This document shows, in pieces, positions 37,415 through 47,800 of a stretch of DNA of 64,000 nucleotides (position 1 is the first letter of the stretch; every line of letters begins with the position of its first letter). Location: contig JAIRPL010000052.1 of NCBI GenBank assembly GCA_031256995.1, positions 16,953-80,952 on the forward strand, in the 5' to 3' direction. The position numbers were made by a program, and so were the translations under genes. The DNA is from Puniceicoccales bacterium (GTDB lineage: Bacteria; Verrucomicrobiota; Verrucomicrobiia; Opitutales; UBA953). The notes beneath the pieces were generated by a model that saw only the letters and a list, made by a program, of their open reading frames with translations, did not search any database and had not been told where the DNA came from.

Positions 37415-38608
37415 ATGTTTTCCAAACGTTTTCAGCAATGGCGGCTTGAGGATAATGTGTTTGCCCGAAAAGTGGCGGAGAAACGCGGCTTGGGCGAGAC
37501 CCTGCTCGACCTCACGGACTCCAACCCCTCGCGTGTCGGGCTTGAGTGGCAAGCCTCCGCCTTGGCTGATGCCCTCAGCTCGCCAAAAAACGGCTTCTAC
37601 GAACCCGTCCCGCAAGGTTTGCGCGCCTGCCGCGAGGCCGTGTCACAGTACTACCACGGGCACGGGGCGGACGTGCCGCCCGGGCGCATCCATCTTTGCG
37701 CCAGCACCAGCGAGGGCTACGCATGGACGCTGAAACTTCTGGCCGACCCGGGCGACAATGTCCTTGTCCCCGCGCCATCCTATCCCCTGCTGCAATTTCT
37801 CGCCGGCATGGAAAACGCCGTCGTCCTGCCCTACCCGCTGCGTTTCGCGAATGGACGCTGGTGCGTGGATGCCGGTGCCCTTGAAGCCGCTGTGACACCC
37901 CGCACCCGGGCCATCTTCTGCGTGACGCCGAACAATCCCACCGGGTCGGTGCTTGACGCGGACGACCGCGCCGCCCTTCGAGCCATCTCCCGGCGCCACG
38001 GCCTCCCCCTTGTCGTGGACGAGGTCTTCCTTGATTTTCCCGCCATTGACGGCAGCCCGTCCAAGCCGCTGCCCTCCTGGGCCGGGGAGGACGCCGTCCC
38101 CCTGCTCGCCCTCAACGGCATGTCCAAGCTTGCCCTGCTTCCCCAGATGAAACTTGGCTGGCTCGCCGTGGCCGGCCCCCCGGCTTGGCGCGATGAGGCG
38201 TGCAAGCGCCTGGAATTGATCGCCGACACCTACCTCTCCGTCAACACGCCCGTGCAGCACGCCGCGCCCTCATTTTTTGCCGGCGGTGCCGCGCGCGCCG
38301 CCGCGTTGCAAAGGCGGATTCATCAGAACGAGACACGGCTTCGCGAATGGTGCGCCGCCGCGCCGCACCGCCCGCGCCTTCTCCGGCGTGAGGCGGGTTG
38401 GACGGCCATGCTTGCCCTGCCTCCCGGCTTGAACGAATCGATGGCGACGCTCGACTTGCTCCAGCGTGGCGGGGTTCTCGTCCATCCCGGCTATTTTTAC
38501 GACACGCCCGAGTGCGGCCCGGCGTTTTGGGTGATCAGCCTGGTCATTCCGCCCGAAACACTTGCCGCCGCCCTTCCGCGCATGGAGGAGACCTTGCTGC
38601 GGCTTTGA
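37415..38608 (+). CDS. PLP-dependent aminotransferase, class I/II
   Basis: Fold-type I pyridoxal-phosphate enzyme of 397 residues. Visible landmarks are DLTDSNPSRVGL near the start (substrate loop), YPLLQFLAG, CVTPNNPTGSVLDADD (the NNPTG motif holding the cofactor), LVVDEVFLDF (Asp that pairs with the pyridine N) and NGMSKLALLPQMKLGW, where Lys238 is the Schiff-base residue. The conserved C-terminal Arg lies in this family near the end but is not clear by eye. Amino-acid specificity cannot be told. A partial SD (GGGGA) precedes the ATG at 37415. No biosynthetic operon partners are adjacent. Confidence 0.9.
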   Translation: MFSKRFQQWRLEDNVFARKVAEKRGLGETLLDLTDSNPSRVGLEWQASALADALSSPKNGFYEPVPQGLRACREAVSQYYHGHGADVPPGRIHLCASTSEGYAWTLKLLADPGDNVLVPAPSYPLLQFLAGMENAVVLPYPLRFANGRWCVDAGALEAAVTPRTRAIFCVTPNNPTGSVLDADDRAALRAISRRHGLPLVVDEVFLDFPAIDGSPSKPLPSWAGEDAVPLLALNGMSKLALLPQMKLGWLAVAGPPAWRDEACKRLELIADTYLSVNTPVQHAAPSFFAGGAARAAALQRRIHQNETRLREWCAAAPHRPRLLRREAGWTAMLALPPGLNESMATLDLLQRGGVLVHPGYFYDTPECGPAFWVISLVIPPETLAAALPRMEETLLRL

Positions 38609-38637
38609 TCCTTGCCGGGGAGACGCGCCGGCGGGCA

Positions 38638-39543
38638 TCAGCGGACACCAAGGCTTGGAAACAAGGCCTGGTAAGCCTCGGGAAGGGGGGAGTCGGCCAG
38701 AAAATGGACGGGGCGCTCGTTGTGCCTGAATCGCAGCTCCAGCGTGGCGGCATGGAGAAAGAGGCGGGAAAGGCGGGGGGCGGCCCTGGCCATTCGCCGA
38801 TTCAACGAAAAATCGCCGTAAGTCTGGTCGCCAAGGATGGGGCGGCCGCGCAACGAGCACTGCACCCTCAGCTGGTGCATGCGCCCCGTGATCGGGCACA
38901 GGCGCAGCAGGGAAAGCGGGCCGGCGGCGGGATGGCGCGCGACTTCCAGGAATTCGTAGTTCGCCACGGACGGGATCCCGCTTGCGGAACGGACGGCGCG
39001 CAAGATGCCGCCGTGCTTTTGCTCGCGGGCGAGGCGGTCCTGCCAGCGGCCGCGGTTTGGAATGAGCGGGAGGCCTTTCACGACGGCATAATAAGTCTTT
39101 GCGACGGCCCCGCCATGCTCCCGGAAAAGCGCGCGGACAAGGTCGGCGAGCCTGGCGTCCTCCGTGGCCAGCACGAGGCCGCTCGTGGGTGAATCCAGCC
39201 GGTTGAGCAGATAAAGGCATCGGCCGCCGGGGAGCCGGTAGCACTCGGCCTCAAGATCGTAGGGCGCGCGCAGCAGCGCCTCCGGGGGGCGTTTTCCCTT
39301 GGCGTGCCGCTTTTCCGTGCTGGCGTGCCATCCGGCGCCGTTTTGCAAGCCGCCATCGGCGCGGCGCATTTCCGCGCCACCCCCCTGGTTGGGGTGCGAG
39401 ACAATGCCCTCCGGCTTGTCCAAGGCGAGCAGGCCGCATTTGTGCAGCACGGCAATGCGAACCCCCGGGCCGAGCGGCAGACCGTCGGAGCCTTCCGCGG
39501 CATCGGATGGCGTGGATTGGGTTCCGGCGTCTGGGGGACTCAT
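38638..39543 (-). CDS. RluA-family pseudouridine synthase
   Basis: Isomerises uridine to pseudouridine in rRNA or tRNA. The 301 residues have the RluA signature LNRLDSPTSGLVLATE with catalytic Asp117 (here NRLD instead of the usual HRLD), LLALDKPEGIVSHPN near the N-terminus, KTYYAVVKG, and CPITGRMHQLRVQCSLRGRPILGDQTYG. No S4 domain is present. An insertion of about 45 residues lies between the DKPEG motif and the NRLD motif (RRADGGLQNGAG and on). The target site cannot be inferred. Its ATG overlaps the stop of the epimerase gene (ATGA at 39540-39543), so the two are translationally coupled although their functions appear unrelated. Confidence 0.88.
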   Translation of the reverse strand: MSPPDAGTQSTPSDAAEGSDGLPLGPGVRIAVLHKCGLLALDKPEGIVSHPNQGGGAEMRRADGGLQNGAGWHASTEKRHAKGKRPPEALLRAPYDLEAECYRLPGGRCLYLLNRLDSPTSGLVLATEDARLADLVRALFREHGGAVAKTYYAVVKGLPLIPNRGRWQDRLAREQKHGGILRAVRSASGIPSVANYEFLEVARHPAAGPLSLLRLCPITGRMHQLRVQCSLRGRPILGDQTYGDFSLNRRMARAAPRLSRLFLHAATLELRFRHNERPVHFLADSPLPEAYQALFPSLGVR

Positions 39544-40454
39544 CGTTCGGCGTAAGCCTGGATGGTGGCCGCGAGGCCGGAGTCAAAGTCGTGGGCCGGT
39601 CTCCAGCCGGCCGCCCGCAACTTGTCCGCACAGGCAAGGGAGTGCCGCACATCGCCCGCGCGCGGGGGGGTGTGGACAATGCGCGATGCCGAGCCGGCCA
39701 GCGTGGCGATCGTTGTGGCGAGGGCGTTGATGGATGTCGGCCTGCCGTATCCGGCGTTAAAGACCCCGTGCAGGCCGGGTGTCTCCGCCGCAAAAGCCAG
39801 CGCGCCGACAATGTCCTTCACATAGATGAAATCCCGCGTCTGGCCGCCATCGCCGTGGATCTCGATGTCCGCCCCGTCCAAGGCCTTTTCAATGAAGGCC
39901 GGGACGGCGGCGGCATATGCGCCACGCGGGTCCTGCCGTGGGCCGAACACATTGAAAAACCGGATGCTCGCGGTCTCCAGTCGCCCTTCCTTGGTGAAAA
40001 TCTCATTATAATACTCTCCCGCCAGCTTGGTGACGGCGTACGGGCTGCGCGGCGCGGGTGGCGCGTCCTCCGGGGTCGGCACCGGCGGGGAGTAGCCGTA
40101 AACGGCCGCCGAGCTGGCAAAAACCAACTTTTGGACCCCGGCGGCGGCGGCGGCCTCCAGGACATTCAAGTGGCCGCGCCCATTGATCTCGTCGCACAGC
40201 AGCGGGCAGGACATGGATTCGGGGACGCTCACCAGGGCCGCCAGGTGAAAGACAAAATCCACATCGCGCATCGCATCACGCACAATGGCGGCGTCCTCGA
40301 CCCCGCCATGCAAAAACTCAACCCGGAACCCCGAAAGATTGGCCACGCGCCCTGTCCGCAGATTATCTAGTACACGCACCTCCGCCCGCCCTTGGAAATG
40401 CTCCACAATGTGGCTTCCAATAAATCCCGCTCCCCCGGTCACGAGTATCCTCAT
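39540..40454 (-). CDS. NAD-dependent epimerase/dehydratase, UDP-hexose 4-epimerase-like
   Basis: Extended short-chain dehydrogenase of 304 residues that probably interconverts nucleotide sugars. MRILVTGGAGFIGSHIVEHF is the NAD-binding Rossmann start, DNLRTGR a typical GalE-like loop, HLAALVSVPES follows, and the catalytic set is SSAAVYG with YAVTK (Tyr and Lys). RFFNVFGPRQDP and GDGGQTRDFIYVKDIV are standard for UDP-glucose/UDP-GlcNAc 4-epimerases. It could feed the surface-polysaccharide pathway served by the exporter, but that link is inference. The ATG at 40454 was chosen because it starts the Rossmann motif. It diverges from gyrA across a 286-bp promoter region. Confidence 0.9.
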   Translation of the reverse strand: MRILVTGGAGFIGSHIVEHFQGRAEVRVLDNLRTGRVANLSGFRVEFLHGGVEDAAIVRDAMRDVDFVFHLAALVSVPESMSCPLLCDEINGRGHLNVLEAAAAAGVQKLVFASSAAVYGYSPPVPTPEDAPPAPRSPYAVTKLAGEYYNEIFTKEGRLETASIRFFNVFGPRQDPRGAYAAAVPAFIEKALDGADIEIHGDGGQTRDFIYVKDIVGALAFAAETPGLHGVFNAGYGRPTSINALATTIATLAGSASRIVHTPPRAGDVRHSLACADKLRAAGWRPAHDFDSGLAATIQAYAER

Positions 40455-40740
40455 ACGCGCCCCATCATCCCATGCCCTCCCAAGGCCACGCAACGCCAGA
40501 AGCGTCCCGCCCCGCCTTTCCTTGCCGCCATTTCCCTTGCCCTGTCCCGATCGTTTCGCACCTTTCCGGCACCTCCGGTTCCAAGCGTCGGCGGCGCCCT
40601 GCCATCGCGCGTGCGCCGTGCAAGCATCGGCTCATTCCGCCAGGCATGCAATCGCGCGGGACCGCATCCTTGCGACGCGATAGGCACGCCCCAGGCGGAA
40701 AGGCGCAAGGAACCAACACCAATTCACGCACACGACACCA

Positions 40741-43317
40741 ATGAGCGAATACGCCGAAAACGAAAAACTCTCCACGACGAACATCACTGAAATCATGCAG
40801 ACGGCTTACATTGACTACTCAATGTCCGTCATCGTGTCGCGCGCCCTTCCAGATGCCCGTGACGGCCTCAAGCCCGTCCAGCGCCGCATTCTCTACGCCA
40901 TGCTCCGCGAGGGATTGCTCCACAACCGCCCGTTTTCCAAGTGCGCCGGCGTTGTCGGCGAGGTGCTCAAGCGCTACCATCCCCATGGTGACGCCTCCGT
41001 CTATGACGCCCTCGTGCGCCTCGCCCAGGACTGGATAATGCGTTATCCGCTCGTCATGCCGCAGGGCAATTTCGGCTCCATTGAGGGCGACCCGCCCGCC
41101 GCCTACCGTTACACAGAGGCCAAGCTCGCGGAAATTTCCAGCGAGATCCTTGCCGACATTGACGAGGACACCGTGGATTTCGTCCCCAATTACAACGAAT
41201 CCACCACCGAGCCGACCGTCCTCCCCTGCCGCCTCCCGCAGCTTCTGATGAATGGCTCCACGGGGATCGCCGTCGGGATGGCCACCAACATCCCGCCGCA
41301 CAATCTCGGGGAGCTTGTTGCCGCCACCTGCGCCCTCATGGACAACCCCAACCTGTCCTTTGAGGAACTCGAAAAAATCGTCCTCGGCCCGGATTTTCCC
41401 ACCGGCGGCATCATCAACGGGCGTGACGCCATTTCGCAGTACATCCGCACCGGGCGCGCCATTGTCAAAGTCCGCGGCGTCGCCCACACCGAGGAAATCA
41501 AGGGCGGCAAGGAGCAGATCGTCATCACCGAGCTTCCCTACAACGTCAACCGCGCCGCGTTTGTCGCGCAAATTGGCGACCTCATCAAAGAGAAGGTCAT
41601 TGATGAGGTGTCCGATCTTCGCAACGAGTCCGACGAGAATTGCCGGGTTGTCCTCGAGCTGAAGCGTGGTGAAACCCCGCGCGTGGTCATCAACAAGCTC
41701 TACAAGCACACCCCCTTGGAAGGCAGTTTCGGCGTCATCCTGCTCGCCCTGGACAAACGCCGTCCAAAGCAGATGAACCTCCGCGAAATGCTCCAATGCT
41801 TCATCGAGCACCGCCGCGAAGTCACTGTCCGCCGCACCCGGTTCCGGCTCCAAAAAGCCGAGGATCGCGCCCATATCCTTGAGGGATTCCTCATCGCGCT
41901 GCGCAATCTCGATGATTTTGTGAAAATCATCCGCGCCAGCGCCAGCCGTGACGAGGCCCGCGAACGCCTCATGGCCAAATACCCCATCAGCGAGCGCCAG
42001 ACCAATGCCATCCTCGATCTCCGGCTCTATCAACTCACAGGCCTCGAGCGTGAGAAAATCGAGGCGGAATACCGCGAGGTCCTCGCGGCCATTGAGGAAC
42101 TCAAATCCATCCTCGAGAACGAGCACAAGCTGCTCACCCTCATCAAGACGGAGCTTCGCGACGCCGCCAAAAAATACGAAACCCCGCGCCGCACCCGCAT
42201 TCAGACCGCGGAGGGTGAGTTGCGCATGGAGGATGTCATCGCCAACGAGGGTTGCATCATCACCATCTCCCACAATGGATTCATCAAACGCACCGCTGTC
42301 TCCGCCTACCGGTCCCAGCGCCGTGGTGGCAAAGGTCTCATTGGCACAGACACTTACGAGGAGGATTTCATTGAGCACCTCTTCACCGCCTCCACGCATG
42401 ACACCGTGATGTTCTTCATGAGCTCGGGCCGCGTCTACGTGGAGAAAGCCTACGAGATCCCGGAGGGTGCCCGCGCCGCCAAGGGACGCTCCCTCGCCAA
42501 CGTGCTTGAGCTGCAATCCAATGAAAAACTGGCCGCGATGGTTTGCATCAAGGAATTCAGCGACGACCGCTACCTTGTTTTTGCCACCAAAAACGGCCAG
42601 GTCAAAAAAACCCGCCTCAGCGAATACGCGAACTGCAGACGCAACGGCATCAAGGCGGTGAACATCAAGGATGGCGACGAGCTTATCGGCGTGAAACTCA
42701 CCGCGGACTCAGGCGAAATCGTCCTCGTCTCCACCCACGGCATGGCAATCCGGTTCCCGGTCTATGACGACGCCTCCGACGAAGAGGATGTGGACGACGA
42801 TAACGGCGAGGACGATGCCAACGGCACGAAACACCCTCGGGGCGTCCGCCCGATGGGCCGCGCGGCCGCCGGTGTTCGCGGCATGAAGCTGGCCAAGGAC
42901 GACACCGTCTGCGGCATGGAAATCGTGGATCCAACCTGCACCATGCTCATAGGCGCCAGCAACGGCCTTGGCAAACGCACCCCCTACGACGATGATGCCG
43001 GCCCCATCTACCGCATCCAGTCCCGCGGCGGCAAGGGAATCATCACCATGAGGACCAAGGCCGGCGCCCATGTCGTCGGCGCCCTCAGTGTGCACGACGA
43101 CGATGAAGTCATGCTCCTTACCAAAAATGGACAAGCCATCCGCACGCGCGTCAAAGAAATCCGCCTGACGGGTCGCATCGCCCAAGGGGTCCGCCTGATG
43201 AATCTCGCCGAAGGCGAAACCATCATCGCCCTCTGCAAGGTCGTCCGGACAGACGAGGACACTGAAACCGCCAAAAATCAAACAGCGGATGACGCCGGCG
43301 ATGAAAATGGCGCATAG
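40741..43317 (+). CDS. gyrA: DNA gyrase subunit A
   Basis: Breakage-reunion subunit of gyrase, which introduces negative supercoils. The 858 residues have the winged-helix and tower region with catalytic Tyr124 (AAYRYTEAKL), HPHGDASVYDALVR in the quinolone region, and the C-terminal beta-pinwheel containing the GyrA box QRRGGKGLIG, which distinguishes it from ParC. At the E. coli Ser83 position this protein has Ala85, while the Asp87 equivalent (Asp89) is kept; Ala occurs there naturally in some taxa and is associated with lower quinolone sensitivity. An acidic insertion (DDASDEEDVDDDNGEDD) lies in the pinwheel before VRPMGRAAAGVRG. The ATG at 40741 has no SD. gyrB is not adjacent. A good terminator follows. 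Confidence 0.96.
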   Translation: MSEYAENEKLSTTNITEIMQTAYIDYSMSVIVSRALPDARDGLKPVQRRILYAMLREGLLHNRPFSKCAGVVGEVLKRYHPHGDASVYDALVRLAQDWIMRYPLVMPQGNFGSIEGDPPAAYRYTEAKLAEISSEILADIDEDTVDFVPNYNESTTEPTVLPCRLPQLLMNGSTGIAVGMATNIPPHNLGELVAATCALMDNPNLSFEELEKIVLGPDFPTGGIINGRDAISQYIRTGRAIVKVRGVAHTEEIKGGKEQIVITELPYNVNRAAFVAQIGDLIKEKVIDEVSDLRNESDENCRVVLELKRGETPRVVINKLYKHTPLEGSFGVILLALDKRRPKQMNLREMLQCFIEHRREVTVRRTRFRLQKAEDRAHILEGFLIALRNLDDFVKIIRASASRDEARERLMAKYPISERQTNAILDLRLYQLTGLEREKIEAEYREVLAAIEELKSILENEHKLLTLIKTELRDAAKKYETPRRTRIQTAEGELRMEDVIANEGCIITISHNGFIKRTAVSAYRSQRRGGKGLIGTDTYEEDFIEHLFTASTHDTVMFFMSSGRVYVEKAYEIPEGARAAKGRSLANVLELQSNEKLAAMVCIKEFSDDRYLVFATKNGQVKKTRLSEYANCRRNGIKAVNIKDGDELIGVKLTADSGEIVLVSTHGMAIRFPVYDDASDEEDVDDDNGEDDANGTKHPRGVRPMGRAAAGVRGMKLAKDDTVCGMEIVDPTCTMLIGASNGLGKRTPYDDDAGPIYRIQSRGGKGIITMRTKAGAHVVGALSVHDDDEVMLLTKNGQAIRTRVKEIRLTGRIAQGVRLMNLAEGETIIALCKVVRTDEDTETAKNQTADDAGDENGA

Positions 43318-43349
43318 CCGTCCCGGAAAACAGAAAGTTCGGCACGATC

Positions 43350-43388
43350 ACACCCTCTCCAGAAAACACCTTGGAGGGGGTGTTTGAT
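43350..43388 (+). terminator. Intrinsic terminator of gyrA
   Basis: A 12-bp stem (43350-43361, ACACCCTCTCCA, with 43372-43383, TGGAGGGGGTGT, one G-T pair) with a 10-nt loop, then TTGATTAT. It begins 33 bp after the gyrA stop. Confidence 0.7.
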
Positions 43389-43710
43389 TATCAGGAAAGT
43401 TGGTTTGCGTCCGCAAGTGCGCAAACGCGATGAGATCCCGGATGTTTTGGCGGCGCGCGACGAATGTTCCCGCGAGGAATTCGCGGGAGAATGGATCGTG
43501 AAATTCTGTCGTTGCGGGGGATGTTTTCCGCAAAATATTCAGGCATGAAGCTTGTCGCGGATGTTGCGGTGACCAAAAGACGAAGTCCGACGCAGGAATC
43601 CCTCAATTTCATTCCCGGATTTTGCGTTTTTCCCCCGGTGTTTTTTTGGAGAAAAAACCGGCGCCTCCACCTGTTCAGAAAGAATGGAAAGAAAACGATG
43701 TCCTTATCTG

Positions 43711-43739
43711 TTGATAATTTTAAGTTATTTATTCATAAC
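43711..43739 (+). promoter_or_regulatory. Candidate sigma-70-type promoter
   Basis: TTGATA (43711-43716) and CATAAC (43734-43739) are separated by 17 bp within the most AT-rich part of the gap. It matches 5 of 6 and 4 of 6 consensus bases. It lies about 1.1 kb before the rpoC start, so it may drive a long leader or an unrecognised small RNA. There is no direct evidence that it is used. Confidence 0.3.
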
Positions 43740-44851
43740 GGGATAAATCAGTATTGTGATTCTTGTTTCATTCCTTGTCCCCATCGGTCTCGGATTTTTC
43801 TAATCGTTTTTTCAATGTTGGCCCGGTGGTTTTTTTTGAAATTGGATCCTCGCATGTGAAAAGAAGCGAATGGCGATAAAATCAGAGGAATTTTATTGCT
43901 GTTCCGCTCCATGCTTTGTCATTCAAGTCTCATTTGAATGAAACAGGCGGACGTTTTGTCCAACACGCAATCGCGCAAAGGGCGGAACATGGTCGGAAAT
44001 GAGAAAGCATGCGTCTCCCGCGCATTGGAAAAACAGCCCTCGGATGCGCCATGGAAATGAGACAAATTCCAAGCATTTTTCCAGCCGCAAGGATTGAAAT
44101 CAAACTTGTTGCCACAGCTGCTGGATGAAGGTTGGAAAATATTGGGATTGCGGCGGGATTTCCTTCGGCGGGAAAAACGATCCTCTGAGATTTATCTGCG
44201 ATTATTTCCATCCATGGAAAATTCCTGAATCCAAGGATGAAGGCCTCGTTCAAAACGGCAAAAATGGATGAGGTTGATCGCGATCGGTGACTTGCAGGGG
44301 ATCGCGGAAAAGATGGCAATAAAAGGAAAAAATGCCGCAATCTTGTGCGCGCGTTGCGCGACCGCGACTCCTGACGTCCATTTATCATCAACACGTCCAT
44401 TTCCGCGACAATTCATGCCCAATTTCATCGATTTTCGGCAGGTTTTTTCCATGCCGGGCAGGTGAAAAATCGGAAACCTCCCCCTGATTTGCCCCAAGGC
44501 AGAAGCGGGACGGCGGGAAACAAGAGAGATGTGAAAAGGGGTAATTCAGGCAGGCAGGAGTGGGGGCGTGAATCTCTTCCGGTTTTGATTCAGAAACCCT
44601 CCTGGGTGCTGGGACCCGTCCGCAGCGCCGTCACTGCGTCCGCCGGCCTGTCATTTCCCGTTTGCAGCCCGAAAATAGCCCGCCGTTCCCGCCGCCATCC
44701 CCATGTGTGCGCCGCATCCCAAGCCTCTCGCGGCCCCTGTCCGCGCTGCGTAAAAACCGCCAAGGAAGCCAAAAATAGTTCTTGCGTCCATCTGGCAAGC
44801 CCGCATTTTCTCCGCCCCTTTCAATACCTTCGAGCACCACCAGCCACTTCC

Positions 44852-47800
44852 ATGACAAGCGCCGAAACCTCCGAACTCCTCAACTCTGAGAAGGAGCAGT
44901 CTTTTGACTATGTCTCCATCTCCATCGCCGCCCCGGAAACAATCCGCCAGTGGTCCAAAGGCGAGGTCCGGAATCCGGAGACCATCAACTACCGCACGTT
45001 CAAGCCGGAGCCGGGCGGGCTTTTCTGCCAGAAGATATTCGGCCCTGTGCGTGACTATGAATGCGCTTGCGGCAAGTATAAACGTATCAAATTCAAGGGT
45101 GTTGTGTGCGACCGTTGCGGTGTCGAGGTCACGATGTCACGCGTGCGCCGCGAGCGCATGGGCCACATTGAGCTGTCCGTTCCCGTGGCGCACATTTGGT
45201 TCTTGAAGTCGCTCCCGAGCCGCCTCGGCCTGTTGCTGGACATGACCGCCCGCCAGCTTGAGTCCGTCATCTACTACGAAAAATATCTTGTGGTGGACCC
45301 GGGGAAGACGCCCCTTGACCCAAAGCAGATCCTCACCGAGCAGGAATACCAGCAGGCCATCTCCGAGTATGGCGATGATGCCTTTGTGGCCAAGATGGGC
45401 GCCGAGGCGCTTGGCGACCTGTTGCGCAAGATGGAGCTGGATGAGGTGACGAAGGAATTGCAGGAGCAGATCCAGACCACGCGCTCGAAGCAGATCAAGA
45501 AGAAGGTGGCGCGCCGCTTGAAAATCATCCAAGGGTTCATCGCATCGGGCAACAAACCGGAGTGGATGATCCTGCAGACCCTGCCGGTCATTCCGCCCGA
45601 CCTGCGTCCGCTTGTGCCATTGGAGGGAGGTCGTTTCGCCACGTCGGACTTGAATGATCTCTACCGCCGCGTCATCAACCGTAACAACCGCTTGCGCAGT
45701 CTGTTGCAGCTAAAAACGCCCGATGTCATCATCAACAACGAAAAGCGCATGTTGCAGGAGGCCGTGGACGCGCTGTTTGACAATGGCCGCCATGGCCGTC
45801 CGGTGACGGGCGCGGGCAATCGCCCCTTGAAATCCCTCTCCGACATGCTCAAGGGCAAACAAGGGCGCTTCCGTCAAAACTTGCTCGGCAAACGCGTGGA
45901 CTACTCCGGGCGCTCCGTCATTGTCATCGGTCCGGAGCTGAAATTGCACCAGTGCGGACTGCCAAAGAAGATGGCCCTCGTGCTTTTCGAGCCGTTCATC
46001 ATCCGGCGCCTTAAGGAGCTTGGTTTCATCCACACCGTGCGCGGCGCCCGAAAGATGATAGAGAAAAAATCCCCCGAGGTGTGGGACATCCTTGAGGAGG
46101 TCACCAAGGGGCATCCGGTGCTCCTCAACCGCGCGCCCACCTTGCACCGCCTTTCCATCCAGGCCTTTGAACCCGTGCTCATCGAGGGCGACGCCATCCG
46201 CCTCCACCCACTCACCTGCACAGCCTATAATGCGGACTTTGACGGAGACCAGATGGCCGTGCACGTCCCTCTGTCCAGCGAGGCGATCATGGAATGCAAG
46301 CTCCTGATGCTTGCCACAAACAACATTTTCTCTCCCTCGTCCGGCAAACCGATTTTGACGCCCTCCCAGGACATCGTGCTCGGCTCCTACTACCTCACCT
46401 ACGAGCCGACCGCAAAACCCGAGGCAAACCACCGTGTCCCCATCATCACCAGCGTCCGTGAGGCCCAATTTGCGGAGATTGAGGGTGCCTTGCACTTTCA
46501 CGACTGGGTGGACTATGTGAACCCCGACTACGGCAAGAAGACCATCTACGGGAAGCCGGACACCAAGCTCATCCGCACCACCGTCGGGCGCATCATCTTC
46601 AACACAATCTGGCCCGAAGGCATGGGTTTTGCCAATTTCCCGGTCAAAAAAGGCCAGATTGGGGACCTCATTCTCAACACCTACCGCCTTGTCGGCAAGG
46701 AAGCCTCCATCTCCGTGCTCGACGCCCTCAAGGAAATGGGCTTCAAAATCGCCACCCGCGCCGGCATCTCCATTGGCATCGGGGACATGATTTTCCCGAA
46801 GGGCAAGGACGACATCATCAAGAAATCCCGCGTCAAGGTGGATGAGGTTGAAAACCAGTACAAGAAAGGCATCATCACCTCCATTGAGCGCGGCAACAGG
46901 GTCACCGAGCTGTGGACGGCCGCGACCGACGAAATCGCCGCCAGCGTCTTCAAAACACTCGAAACCTCCGCCACCCGTGCCGGAAAACGCAAGTTTGAGG
47001 GCGCCGATGATCCGCGCAACCAAGGCCGCTGGCTCATCAACCCCGTGTACGTCATGATGGACTCGGGCGCCCGCGGCAACAAACAGCAGGTGCGCCAGCT
47101 TTGCGGCGCGCGCGGCCTCATGGCCAAGCCGAACGGCGACATCATCGAGCGCCCGATTCTCTCCTCTTTCCGCGATGGTCTTACGGTACTTGAGTACTTC
47201 CTCTCCACCCACGGCGCCCGCAAGGGCCTGGCCGACACCGCGCTCAAAACCGCCGATGCCGGTTATATGACCCGCAAACTCTGCGACGTGGCAATGGATG
47301 TCATCGTGACAGAGGACGACGATCTCAATCGTGACGGAATTTGGAAGACGGCCCACTATGACGGCGACGAGGAAATCGTGAAACTCCACGAGCGCATCGC
47401 CGGACGCTGTGCCAGCGAGGATGTCCACAACCCGCAAAATCCGGACGAGGTTCTCGTCAAGGCGGGCGATATGATTGGCGAGGAGGTGGCCAGGAAGATT
47501 GAGGCAGTCGGGGTTGAGCGCGTGCGCATCATGTCGCCGTTGACCCATATGAAGGTTAACGCCATCCCCGCAAAGGCCTATGGCCTCGATCCATCCTCCG
47601 GAGCGCTTGTCAAGCGCGGCACCTCCATCGGCATCATGGCCGCGCAGTCCATCGGAGAGCCGGGAACGCAGCTCACCATGCGCACATTCCACGTCGGAGG
47701 CGTTGCGAACCAAGTGCTTAAAACGCCCGAAATCCGCGTTCGCAGCAACGGAATCGTGCACTTTGAGGGAATCCGCAGTGTTGAACTCAAGGACCGCTCC

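Larger units (their letters stand above)
43318..44851. other. 1.5-kb non-coding region between gyrA and rpoC
   Basis: No recognised gene on either strand, no tRNA, and none of the ribosomal protein genes (rplKAJL) that often precede the polymerase genes. It contains the gyrA terminator, a perfect hairpin TCCCGCGA/TCGCGGGA (43468-43488, loop GGAAT), an AT-rich block at about 43680-43860 with a promoter-like sequence, and several open frames that do not look like coding sequence. Promoter and leader RNA for the rpoC-rpoB operon are presumably here. Confidence 0.5.

Noticed and set aside
40741..43317. Topoisomerase IV subunit ParC instead of GyrA
   Set aside because: The intact GyrA box QRRGGKG in the C-terminal pinwheel identifies GyrA.
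43930..44400. 156-codon minus-strand frame in the gyrA-rpoC gap
   Set aside because: No family likeness, irregular composition, and no supporting start context.
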